A DNA stretch of 11,550 nucleotides from Campylobacterales bacterium (GTDB lineage Bacteria; Campylobacterota; Campylobacteria; Campylobacterales; Sulfurimonadaceae): contig JAFGVR010000025.1 in assembly GCA_016937915.1 (NCBI GenBank), positions 1 to 11,550 on the forward strand, read 5' to 3'. Positions 1 to 6,860 of the stretch are shown here, piece after piece. Made by a program: the position numbers and the translations under genes. The stretch's first letter is position 1, and every line of letters begins with the position of its first letter. The notes under the pieces were generated by a model that had not been told where the DNA came from, ran no database searches, and saw nothing but the letters and a program-made list of their open reading frames with translations.

Positions 1-1
1 A

Positions 2-493
2 AACGATGCTATCGAGGTATCAAGTGGGAGTCTGGGTCATGGACTGCCTCATGCTCTTGGTTTTGCATATTCAAAAAAGCTTAAAAATTTAGATAGCAAA
101 GTTTATGTCCTTATGGGGGATGGTGAGACTCAAGAGGGTTCTGTATGGGAAGCTGCGATGCTAGCACCTAAGATGGGACTTGATAACTTAACTGTTTTTA
201 TAGATAGAAATGATTTACAAGGTTATGGAAGACCAAGTGAGTTAGTCTCTTTTGAACCGATAGATAAAAAGTTTGAGAGTTTTAACTGGGATGTTCATAG
301 AGTAGATGGACACGATACAAAAGCTATAAAAGATGCAATTGACAAACCATCTGATAAACCAAAGATGATAATTTGTGATACCATAAAAGGTAAAGGTGTA
401 TCATTTATGGAAGATGAGATGAAATGGCACTACTTTATAGTAACGGATGAGTTTTTAGAACAAGGGATAAAAGAGTTGGAGAGTGCATCGTGA
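2..493 (+). CDS. Transketolase, N-terminal (TPP-binding) subunit, 5'-truncated
   Basis: This is the thiamine-diphosphate-binding half of a split transketolase, a cytosolic enzyme family that transfers two-carbon ketol units between sugars. The reading frame is open from base 2, so the gene begins before the window. About 163 residues are visible, and roughly 100 are missing compared with the usual 270 or so for small N-terminal subunits. Visible landmarks are a GSLGHGL segment (canonical GSLGqGL) near the left edge and the TPP/Mg motif GDGETQEG at visible residues 39-46, closed by an Asn at residue 70. A KGKGVSFME...WH segment lies near the end. The ATG at 113 falls just before the GDG motif, so it is an internal Met and not the start. 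The stop overlaps the next gene by 4 bases (GTGA), and that gene encodes the complementary half. Placement inside a glycan locus suggests a dedicated sugar-building role rather than the pentose phosphate pathway. The family call is firm; the substrate is unknown. Confidence 0.93.
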   Translation, partial: NDAIEVSSGSLGHGLPHALGFAYSKKLKNLDSKVYVLMGDGETQEGSVWEAAMLAPKMGLDNLTVFIDRNDLQGYGRPSELVSFEPIDKKFESFNWDVHRVDGHDTKAIKDAIDKPSDKPKMIICDTIKGKGVSFMEDEMKWHYFIVTDEFLEQGIKELESAS

Positions 494-1383
494 GAAATAC
501 CGCAGCAAGAGAGATTCAAACATACTGTGAAAAAAATCAAGATGGTTTTTTGATAGCAGGAGACGCAGGTTTTGGTGTTTGGGAAGATTTTAGACAAAAG
601 ACACCATCTCAGTATATAAACACTGGTATTAATGAACAAGCTACCATCGGCTTAGCTGCTGGAATGGCTCTAAGTGGTCATAAGGTTTTTTACTACAACA
701 TCATCCCATTTGTACTTATGAGATGCTACGAACAAGTTAGAGTAGATATATGTTATGCAAATCTTCCAGTAGTTTTAGTCGGCATCGGTTCTGGCATCAC
801 TTATGCACCATCTGGCATGACACACTATAGTGTGGAAGATATTGCTCTAGCTAAAACGATGCCAAACCTAAACATCATCTCTCCAAGTGATCCAGTACAA
901 GTAAAAAAAGCTATCTCTTATGCGATAGAGAGTAAAAATCCTACATATATCCGCATCAGCAGAAGTGGTGAACCTACACTTTTTGAAGAAAACATAGATA
1001 TAACAAAACCAACATATCTAAAAGATGGAACTAAAAAAGCGATAGTTTTTCACGGCTCGATCGTAGATGAAGTTTTAAAAGCAAGTGATAGCTTAGAAGA
1101 TATAGCTATTATATCTTTTGCACTTATATCCCCTTTAGATGCAGATGAAACAAAAACTATCTTAGAAAAATATGATGAAGTTTATGTAGTAGAGGAGCAT
1201 TTTGAGGATGGTGGTTTGGGAACGATTTTAAGTGACTTTGCTATGAAAAACAAGATAGATGCAAACATACATAAGATAGCTATAGAAAATCACTATATAC
1301 ATAAGATAGGTAGCTGTAACTACCTAAGAGCTGAGTTTGGCATAGATGCAGAGTCAATCATTAAAAGGGTGAAAAATGGGTAA
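490..1383 (+). CDS. Transketolase, C-terminal (pyrimidine-binding) subunit
   Basis: This 297-residue protein carries the pyrimidine-binding and C-terminal domains of transketolase and should assemble with the preceding subunit into one active enzyme. The INEQ segment contains the conserved Glu (E49) that activates the TPP aminopyrimidine ring. A GSGITYAPSGMTHYSVEDIAL region (about residues 97-117) matches the family's G-x-T-H...EDIA motif, followed by ISPSDP. The tail (about residues 180-297) is the transketolase C-terminal domain, with VVEEHFEDGGLG. The start is GTG at 490, supported by a GGAGAG ribosome-binding site at 478-483 with six bases of spacing and by the 4-base GTGA overlap with the upstream stop. 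The length is normal for split C-subunits (about 300). The pair resembles 1-deoxyxylulose-5-phosphate synthase halves only distantly; the separate small subunits favour a transketolase. The exact donor and acceptor cannot be read from the sequence. Confidence 0.93.
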   Translation: MRNTAAREIQTYCEKNQDGFLIAGDAGFGVWEDFRQKTPSQYINTGINEQATIGLAAGMALSGHKVFYYNIIPFVLMRCYEQVRVDICYANLPVVLVGIGSGITYAPSGMTHYSVEDIALAKTMPNLNIISPSDPVQVKKAISYAIESKNPTYIRISRSGEPTLFEENIDITKPTYLKDGTKKAIVFHGSIVDEVLKASDSLEDIAIISFALISPLDADETKTILEKYDEVYVVEEHFEDGGLGTILSDFAMKNKIDANIHKIAIENHYIHKIGSCNYLRAEFGIDAESIIKRVKNG

Positions 1384-2038
1384 AGAGCTATATATATTTA
1401 ACAAACTTCATAAAAAAACAGCTAGAAAATATATAGACAGAATGGTCGATAATAAGATAGAGTGTATGAAAAAAGCCAAAGAGTATGATTATGATTACTG
1501 GGATGGTGATAGACGCTTTGGTTATGGCGGTTATAAGTATGATGGTAGATGGAAAAGTGTAGCAGAGGATTTTATAGATGAGTATAAGCTTACAAATGAA
1601 TCTAAAGTTTTAGATGTTGGTTGTGGAAAAGCTTTTTTAATTTATGAGATTAAACAATTACTTCCAAATATTACAGTTGTAGGGTTTGATTATTCGCAGT
1701 ATGCTATAGAGAATGCAAAAGATGAGATAAAAGAGTATCTTTACACTCATAAAGCACAAGATAAGTATGACTATGCAGATAATGAATTTGACTTAGTTAT
1801 CTCTCTTGGAACTTTACATAATCTACCGATATTTGATTTAAAAAAAGCGGTTCAAGAGATGCAGCGAGTAGCTAAAAATAAATTCATAATGGTTGAAGCT
1901 TATAGAAATGAAGAGGAACTTTTTAATCTTCAATGTTGGGCTTTAACTTGTGAGAGTTTTTTCAGACCAGATGAGTGGACTTGGATGTATGATGAGTGGG
2001 GTTATGATGGTGATTATGAGTTTATATATTTTGAATAA
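1376..2038 (+). CDS. Class I SAM-dependent methyltransferase
   Basis: This 220-residue cytosolic protein has a Rossmann-type SAM-binding fold. Motif I is VLDVGCGKAF at residues 78-87. A following acidic turn (GFDYSQYAIENAK) would bind the SAM ribose, and FDLVISLGTLHNLP is a typical motif IV/post-IV region. Before the fold, residues 37-60 form a Tyr/Trp/Gly/Asp-rich stretch containing GYGGYKYDGRW. This is not part of the generic fold and may help bind the substrate. No signal peptide or membrane segment is seen. The ATG overlaps the upstream transketolase stop by 8 bases and is preceded by an AAGGG ribosome-binding site, so the two are translationally coupled. The physical linkage suggests it methylates the sugar made with the transketolase. 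The methyl acceptor (O, N or C) is unknown. The methyltransferase call is strong; the role is inferred from context. Confidence 0.88.
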   Translation: MGKELYIFNKLHKKTARKYIDRMVDNKIECMKKAKEYDYDYWDGDRRFGYGGYKYDGRWKSVAEDFIDEYKLTNESKVLDVGCGKAFLIYEIKQLLPNITVVGFDYSQYAIENAKDEIKEYLYTHKAQDKYDYADNEFDLVISLGTLHNLPIFDLKKAVQEMQRVAKNKFIMVEAYRNEEELFNLQCWALTCESFFRPDEWTWMYDEWGYDGDYEFIYFE

Positions 2039-2049
2039 GGAAAGTTACA

Positions 2050-3117
2050 ATGGCAAATAAATATTCAAACCTAAAAATATTTCATTATCAAGATAAACTT
2101 GATAGCTTAACAAAAGATACAGAGACTATAAAAGCTCCTATCCACATAAGGATAAAACCCACAAATGTATGTAACCACAACTGCTGGTACTGTGCATATA
2201 AGGTAGATAATCTGCAACTTGGTCAAGATATGGTTGAAAAAGATTTCATCCCTGAAGATAAGATGATAGAGATTTTAGATGATTGTAAAGATATGGGTGT
2301 AAAAGCTATCACATTTAGTGGTGGCGGTGAACCTTTTACATACAGGTTTTTTAAACAGACCATACAAAAACTGATAGAAGATAAAATAGCTTTTGCATCT
2401 CTTACAAACGGTAGCAGACTAAACGGTGAGATAGCCCAGCTTTTCGCCCTTAATGCTACATGGCTTAGAGTTTCCATAGATGGCTATAATGATGAAAGTT
2501 ATGCAAAAGCCAGAAGTGTAAAAGTTGGTGAGTTTACTAAGATAGTAAATAATATGAAAGATTTTGTAAATATTCCAAATCGTACTTGTAACTTAGGTGT
2601 TAGTTTTATTATAGATCACACAAACTACACAAAAGTATATGAGTTCTCAAGCCTTATGAAAGAGATAGGGGTAGATAGCATTAAACTATCAGGATGTGTA
2701 GTTGAAAATGAGGGTGAAAAAAATAACGAATACCATAAACCATTTTTTGATGAAGCAAAAGATCTATGCCAAAGAGTAAAAGATGAACTTGAAGATGAGA
2801 GTTTTGAAGTTTTTGATAGTTACCATTACCTAGAAGATAAATTCGATAAAGATTATACTTGGTGTCCATACTCTCAGATACTTCCAGTTATAGGGGCTGA
2901 TTTGAACATCTACCCTTGTCAAGATAAAGCTTATAACTTGGATAACGGTTTAGTAGGAACTATAAAAGATAAACGATTTAAAGATTTTTGGTTTAACGAT
3001 AAAGATAAGTTTTTTAAGATAAATCCTAGTTGCGATTGTCAAAACCACTGTGTTGCAAACGGGAAAAATAAGATGATTTTAGATTACTTAGATGTAGAAC
3101 ATTTAGGGTTTGTGTAG
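2050..3117 (+). CDS. Radical SAM protein with C-terminal Cys-rich (SPASM/twitch-like) domain
   Basis: This 355-residue radical SAM enzyme carries the cluster motif C-x3-C-x2-C at C41, C45 and C48 (CNHNCWYC), which binds the [4Fe-4S] cluster that cleaves SAM. SGGGEP at residues 90-95 is the SAM-amino-group (GGE) motif. The C-terminal 85 residues contain five more cysteines (C272, C290, C328, C330, C334) in the order WCPY, YPC, CDCQNHC. This resembles SPASM/twitch domains that hold auxiliary iron-sulfur clusters, although there are fewer cysteines than in a full two-cluster SPASM. The ATG follows a strong AAGGA site at 2037-2041. The stop overlaps the GTG of the downstream cupin gene by one base. 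Radical SAM enzymes catalyse hard steps such as epimerisation, dehydration, C-methylation or C-C bond formation. In a sugar cluster this points to radical tailoring of a sugar or sugar nucleotide. The substrate is unknown. The family call is firm. Confidence 0.92.
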   Translation: MANKYSNLKIFHYQDKLDSLTKDTETIKAPIHIRIKPTNVCNHNCWYCAYKVDNLQLGQDMVEKDFIPEDKMIEILDDCKDMGVKAITFSGGGEPFTYRFFKQTIQKLIEDKIAFASLTNGSRLNGEIAQLFALNATWLRVSIDGYNDESYAKARSVKVGEFTKIVNNMKDFVNIPNRTCNLGVSFIIDHTNYTKVYEFSSLMKEIGVDSIKLSGCVVENEGEKNNEYHKPFFDEAKDLCQRVKDELEDESFEVFDSYHYLEDKFDKDYTWCPYSQILPVIGADLNIYPCQDKAYNLDNGLVGTIKDKRFKDFWFNDKDKFFKINPSCDCQNHCVANGKNKMILDYLDVEHLGFV

Positions 3118-3632
3118 TGATAGATTTAGAGAAGCAAAACAAAGTTTCTGAGGAAGCTTATTTTTCAACTCAAAATATAATTAGTATCGATAAATTTGAT
3201 ATAGATGCATTGATAGATGAGGCTAAAAAAACAAAACGAAATAGAGTTCGTTTTTGTTCACATACAACATCAGATGAAAAAATTCATGAGATGTTTATAG
3301 TCCACCCTAAAGATGCGTATGTTAGACCTCATAAACATATAGGTAAAATAGAATCTATGCTTGTACTACATGGAGAGGTTGATTATATAACTTTTAATGA
3401 TGATGGTGAAGTAGAATCGATAACCCAGATGGGTGATTTTAAAAGTGGAAAAGTATTTTATAAATCTCTTAGAGATGAACAGTATCACTCTATGGTTATA
3501 AAATCTGATTGGTTGGTTTTTTTAGAGATAACAGAGGGACCATTTGAGAGATCAAATACAGTTTTTGCACAGTTTGCACCAAATGATGATGAACCCCAAA
3601 AGATAGATGAGTTTTTAAAAAATATAGGATGA
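3117..3632 (+). CDS. WbuC-family cupin-fold metalloprotein
   Basis: This 171-residue single-domain cupin is of the WbuC type often seen in O-antigen clusters; the family's biochemical role is not established. The sequence shows RNRVRFCSH (residues 41-49), typical of WbuC proteins. Cupin motif 1 follows as PHKH...E...HG, with likely metal ligands H72, H74 and E79. H124 in QYHSM is the likely fourth ligand from motif 2. The start is GTG at 3117, sharing one base with the upstream stop; an AGGG site at 3105-3108 sits eight bases before it. The first in-frame Met after that is residue 59, too late to include the family's N-terminal part, so GTG is the best choice. It lies directly between the radical SAM gene and the C-methyltransferase-like gene, overlapping both (1 and 4 bases). 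A role as an isomerase, epimerase or metal-dependent tailoring enzyme on a sugar is possible but only inferred. Confidence 0.82.
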   Translation: MIDLEKQNKVSEEAYFSTQNIISIDKFDIDALIDEAKKTKRNRVRFCSHTTSDEKIHEMFIVHPKDAYVRPHKHIGKIESMLVLHGEVDYITFNDDGEVESITQMGDFKSGKVFYKSLRDEQYHSMVIKSDWLVFLEITEGPFERSNTVFAQFAPNDDEPQKIDEFLKNIG

Positions 3633-4870
3633 AAGAGTTTTATATTAAAAAAGAGTGCAGATTATGCACAAGTGAAGATTTAAGTGTTGTTCTTCCTTTA
3701 AACAACAGTCCCCTTTGTGATGCTTATGTCAAAGAGATAAAAGAGCAAAATTTTTATAGTTTAAATCTTTGTATGTGTAATAGTTGTGGGTTTGTTCAAA
3801 TAGATACTATAATAGATCCAGAGATTGTTTATAGAGACAACCTTAATGTAAATTCAAATGGATTAGATAGACACTTTGAATCGTACGCACAAGATGTATC
3901 TAAGTTTTTAGATATAAATGAAGCTAAGTTTATAGTAGATATAGATACGCATGGGGAAAAATTGCTTTGTTTTTTTAAACAACAAGGTAATGATGTTTTA
4001 AAAATAGAACCTCCATACAGAGTTTCAAATGAATCAAATAAAAATGAATTTGAGATAATAAGAAATTTTTTTAATGAAGATTTAGCAAAAGAGATAGTTA
4101 AGAATAGAGCTTATGCTGATGTTATAACGATAAATAATCTATATGCAAATATAGATGATTTAATAAATTTCACAAAAGCTTTGAAAATTTTACTTGCCAA
4201 AGATGGGGTATTGATAATTGAGTCATCTTATCTTTTAGATATGATAGATAATATGGTGTTTGATTTTATTTATCATGAACATCTATCATATCTATCGATA
4301 TTACCATTAGTTAGATTTTTTAAAAATTATGATATGAAACTGATAAATTTAGAAAAAATAGATACCAAGGGTGGTTCTATGAGGTACTATTTTGCTAAAA
4401 ACAACTCTAAATGGGAAATAAATAGTAGTGTAGAAGTATTGATAAAAAAAGAGTTGGATGCAAATATAAATATCAATTTTTTTAAAAGATTTGAACAAAA
4501 GATTAAAAAAATAAAAAGTGATTTATTGGAGTTTTTAGAAAATTATAAAGATAAAAAAGTTGTTGGATATGGAGCTAGTGCTACATCTACAACTCTTATA
4601 ACATACTTCGAATTAGATGGTTACTTTAGTTATTTGGTTGATGATAACACAGATAAGATAGATAGATACAGTCCAGGTTTTAACATACCAGTATATAGTT
4701 CAGATAAAATAGAACAAGATTGCGTTGATTTGGTGGTGATTTTGGCATGGAGGTTTTATGATATAATTTTGGCAAAACGCAAAAAAACACTGCGTAATTG
4801 TAAAAAAATCATTATACCTTTGCCTGAGTTAAAAGTTATAGATTATTCAAATAATGAGGGGACAAATTGA
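3629..4870 (+). CDS. C-methyltransferase-like protein with zinc-knuckle N-terminus and altered SAM motif
   Basis: This 413-residue protein has the three-part layout of NDP-sugar C-methyltransferases (TylC3/TcaB9 type). The N-terminal zinc-binding domain has CxxC pairs at C10/C13 and C50/C53. A methyltransferase domain follows at about residues 95-260. The C-terminal domain begins near KKVVGYGASATSTT and includes YLVDDNTDK. The family's catalytic YHEH motif is kept (YHEHLSY, residues 215-221), as is KGGSMR. What is odd is motif I: the usual EIGSNDG-type glycine-rich loop reads DIDTHGE (residues 104-110), and the family's usual N-x-L-x-H region reads NNLYAN, without the His. SAM binding may therefore be weak, different or lost. 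It could be a divergent C-methyltransferase, or a relative re-used for another reaction on a keto-sugar. Its ATG overlaps the cupin stop by 4 bases (ATGA). The gene is AT-rich with many ATA/AAA codons, and no frameshift is seen. Confidence 0.82.
   Translation: MKEFYIKKECRLCTSEDLSVVLPLNNSPLCDAYVKEIKEQNFYSLNLCMCNSCGFVQIDTIIDPEIVYRDNLNVNSNGLDRHFESYAQDVSKFLDINEAKFIVDIDTHGEKLLCFFKQQGNDVLKIEPPYRVSNESNKNEFEIIRNFFNEDLAKEIVKNRAYADVITINNLYANIDDLINFTKALKILLAKDGVLIIESSYLLDMIDNMVFDFIYHEHLSYLSILPLVRFFKNYDMKLINLEKIDTKGGSMRYYFAKNNSKWEINSSVEVLIKKELDANININFFKRFEQKIKKIKSDLLEFLENYKDKKVVGYGASATSTTLITYFELDGYFSYLVDDNTDKIDRYSPGFNIPVYSSDKIEQDCVDLVVILAWRFYDIILAKRKKTLRNCKKIIIPLPELKVIDYSNNEGTN
4857..4869 (+). promoter_or_regulatory. 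Ribosome-binding site deciding a TTG start
   Basis: A GAGGGG run just upstream of TTG 4867, which itself overlaps the previous stop codon in TTGA, supports initiation there for the FkbM-family gene. Any later in-frame ATG would delete the SAM-binding motif I at residues 7-16, so the TTG is well supported. Confidence 0.7.
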
Positions 4871-5853
4871 AAAACATTGAAACAGTTGTGATAGATGCTG
4901 GAGCTAGATATGGATTGCATCCGACATGGAAACCTTTTAAGGGTGAGTTGAGTTATCATATGTTTGACCCTGATACAGATGAGACAGATAGGTTGAAGCA
5001 TAAGTATTTTGATGATGAGGGTAGAGTTTTTATCTATGATCAAGCATTGTCAAAAACAGATGGTCAAGAGATAGTTATTAACTATTTTCTAAACAAAGCT
5101 ATGAGTTCATCTCAAAAGAGAAATGAGTTAACTGAACTCTTCAAGCATGAAAGAAAAGAGCAAGTTAGCATCGAGTCTAAAAAAATATATTTTGGTATCA
5201 CCATCGATACATTTTGTAAAAATAATCACTTAAATGCTGATTTTTTAAAACTAGATACAGAGGGTAGTGAGTACGATATCTTACAAGGTGCCAAAGAGCA
5301 GATAACAAACAATGTATTAGGTGTTAGAAGTGAAGTGACTTTTGATTATGTATTTGAGGGGATGCCACTTTTTTCTGATTTAAACAGTTTTATGCTTGAA
5401 AATGGCTTTTTTTTACTAAATCTAGATTATAACGGCAAAGGTGATAACCAAAGTGAGTTTGTAGATCCATGTAGTAGATTTGGTGTTTTAACTATGAGTG
5501 ATGCTGTATGGCTAAAGAGATATGATTTGTTAATGCAATCTCAAAGTGATTTAATGCAAAAAACAATCAAAACATTAAAATATGCATATTTTTGTATGTT
5601 AAACAATGCTCCAGATGTAGCTATAAAAACTTTGGCTGATGGTAGAGAAGAGTATAACTTAGACTACAATTTACTAAAAGAGAGCTTATTGGTAAAAAAT
5701 TTAAAAATTGTTATAAAAAAACATCTGTATGGACTAAAGTGGTTACCAGGAAGAAGCTTAGAATCACAATATGACCTATATAGAAATTTATTTGATGAAG
5801 AGATAGAGGTACTTCACGAATTTATGTCATCTTTGGAGTTAAATCCTAAATAA
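4867..5853 (+). CDS. FkbM-family methyltransferase with C-terminal extension
   Basis: This 328-residue protein starts directly with an FkbM-type SAM-binding fold. VVIDAGARYG at residues 7-16 corresponds to the family's DxGANxG motif I, FDPD follows at 33-36, and FLKLDTEGSEYDILQGA (126-142) is the FkbM signature around its conserved Asp-x-Glu-Gly. The family includes O-methyltransferases acting on sugars or polyketides. After the catalytic part (about residue 210) a further 115 residues, mostly helical in character and without recognisable motifs, follow; many FkbM proteins lack this. The start is TTG at 4867, overlapping the upstream TGA by 4 bases (TTGA), with a GAGGGG site a few bases upstream at 4857-4862. 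The next in-frame ATG would remove motif I. The position suggests methylation of the same glycan or precursor as the neighbouring tailoring enzymes. The family call is strong; the substrate is unknown. Confidence 0.86.
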   Translation: MKNIETVVIDAGARYGLHPTWKPFKGELSYHMFDPDTDETDRLKHKYFDDEGRVFIYDQALSKTDGQEIVINYFLNKAMSSSQKRNELTELFKHERKEQVSIESKKIYFGITIDTFCKNNHLNADFLKLDTEGSEYDILQGAKEQITNNVLGVRSEVTFDYVFEGMPLFSDLNSFMLENGFFLLNLDYNGKGDNQSEFVDPCSRFGVLTMSDAVWLKRYDLLMQSQSDLMQKTIKTLKYAYFCMLNNAPDVAIKTLADGREEYNLDYNLLKESLLVKNLKIVIKKHLYGLKWLPGRSLESQYDLYRNLFDEEIEVLHEFMSSLELNPK

Positions 5854-6845
5854 TGCAATCGTATATTGTCGATAAAAAACAATCTCTAAAACTTATAGAG
5901 CAAGTAGAAAAAAAGCTTTTGCCAAATGAGGTTCGTGTAAAAATTTTGTATTCAAATGTCTGTGGAAGTGATATAAAAAACTATAATAACCCTAGAAAAC
6001 TAGGTGTTGTTTTAGGGCATGAAGCAAGTGGTGTAGTGTTGGAGGCTGGGGATGATGTAAAAACATTTTTAGTTAATGATAGAGTTTGTATATTTCCTAT
6101 GATATCTTGTTTTGAGTGTGAAGCGTGTTTAAGTGATAACCATAGGGATTGTGAAGATAAACTCGCTGTTGGACTAGATATAGATGGAACTTTTGCTTCA
6201 ACACTAATTATAGATCATAGAGGGTTGATAAAGGTAGATGATAGAGTAACTGATATAGAAGCTGCAAATGTAGAAGCACTAGCTTGTTCAAATCGATTAG
6301 TTAAAGATCTGATTTTAAATAAAGTTGATAAAGCATCTGATATATTGATTATCGGTGATGGCCCAATCGCTATAGGTGATGTTTTATTACTAAAACTTTA
6401 TGGGTTTAAAAATATCACACTCATAGGTAAATATGACTACAGAATCGACATAGCAAAAAAATTAGATATAAAAGCTTTTCATTTTTCATATTTAGAAGAA
6501 TATATTAAAAATGGAAATAATATTGATGTAGTTGTCTATGCAGCTTTTGCTGCAGATACATTGAATTTACTGTTTAGGTGCTATAACAAAAAAGTTGTAT
6601 TTTCCCCTCAAGTGAGGATGCCTCAAGAGATAGAGCAAAAATATATAGATTTAATATCTATATCAAGAGCTTTTGCATATAAGTACAGCGATTTTTATGA
6701 TATACAAAACTTTTTTATAGATGGTAAAATTGATAATGGAATAATTGTTTCAAATATTATCGATTTTGCAGATTTAGAGAGATTTGATGATTTGATACAC
6801 CAAAAATCAAAGTATTTAAAAACAGTAGTAAAAATCAGTCAATAA
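5853..6845 (+). CDS. Zinc-dependent medium-chain (MDR) alcohol/polyol dehydrogenase
   Basis: This 330-residue cytosolic oxidoreductase belongs to the alcohol/sorbitol dehydrogenase family. Likely catalytic zinc ligands are C37 (CGSD), H56/E57 (GHEASG) and E141 (VEALA), as in sorbitol-type enzymes. The structural zinc loop is complete: C86-x2-C89-x2-C92-x7-C100. The NAD(P)-binding motif is GDGPIA (residues 168-173), with the last usual glycine replaced by alanine. The ATG shares one base with the preceding FkbM stop; the nearest Shine-Dalgarno-like GGAG is about 14 bases upstream, so expression probably depends on translational coupling. It likely interconverts a hydroxyl and a carbonyl on a polyol, sugar or sugar phosphate. 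With a kinase/nucleotidyltransferase directly downstream, a sugar-phosphate or ketose/alditol substrate is a reasonable guess. The family call is firm; substrate and direction are inferred. Confidence 0.9.
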   Translation: MQSYIVDKKQSLKLIEQVEKKLLPNEVRVKILYSNVCGSDIKNYNNPRKLGVVLGHEASGVVLEAGDDVKTFLVNDRVCIFPMISCFECEACLSDNHRDCEDKLAVGLDIDGTFASTLIIDHRGLIKVDDRVTDIEAANVEALACSNRLVKDLILNKVDKASDILIIGDGPIAIGDVLLLKLYGFKNITLIGKYDYRIDIAKKLDIKAFHFSYLEEYIKNGNNIDVVVYAAFAADTLNLLFRCYNKKVVFSPQVRMPQEIEQKYIDLISISRAFAYKYSDFYDIQNFFIDGKIDNGIIVSNIIDFADLERFDDLIHQKSKYLKTVVKISQ

Positions 6846-6860
6846 AAAGAGATAGTATAA

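Noticed and set aside
113..493. ATG at 113 as the start of a short protein
   Set aside because: It lies directly before the GDG motif and the frame is open and family-like back to base 2, so it is an internal Met of the truncated transketolase subunit.
430..639. Minus-strand open frame across the transketolase junction
   Set aside because: It covers two firmly identified plus-strand genes, and its Cys/Phe/Ser-rich product looks like reverse translation of AT-rich coding sequence.
5407..5414. Run of eight T as a phase-variable slippage tract (similar A8 near 7086)
   Set aside because: Runs of this length are common in such AT-rich DNA, the reading frames are intact, and no long G/C tract typical of phase variation in this group is present.
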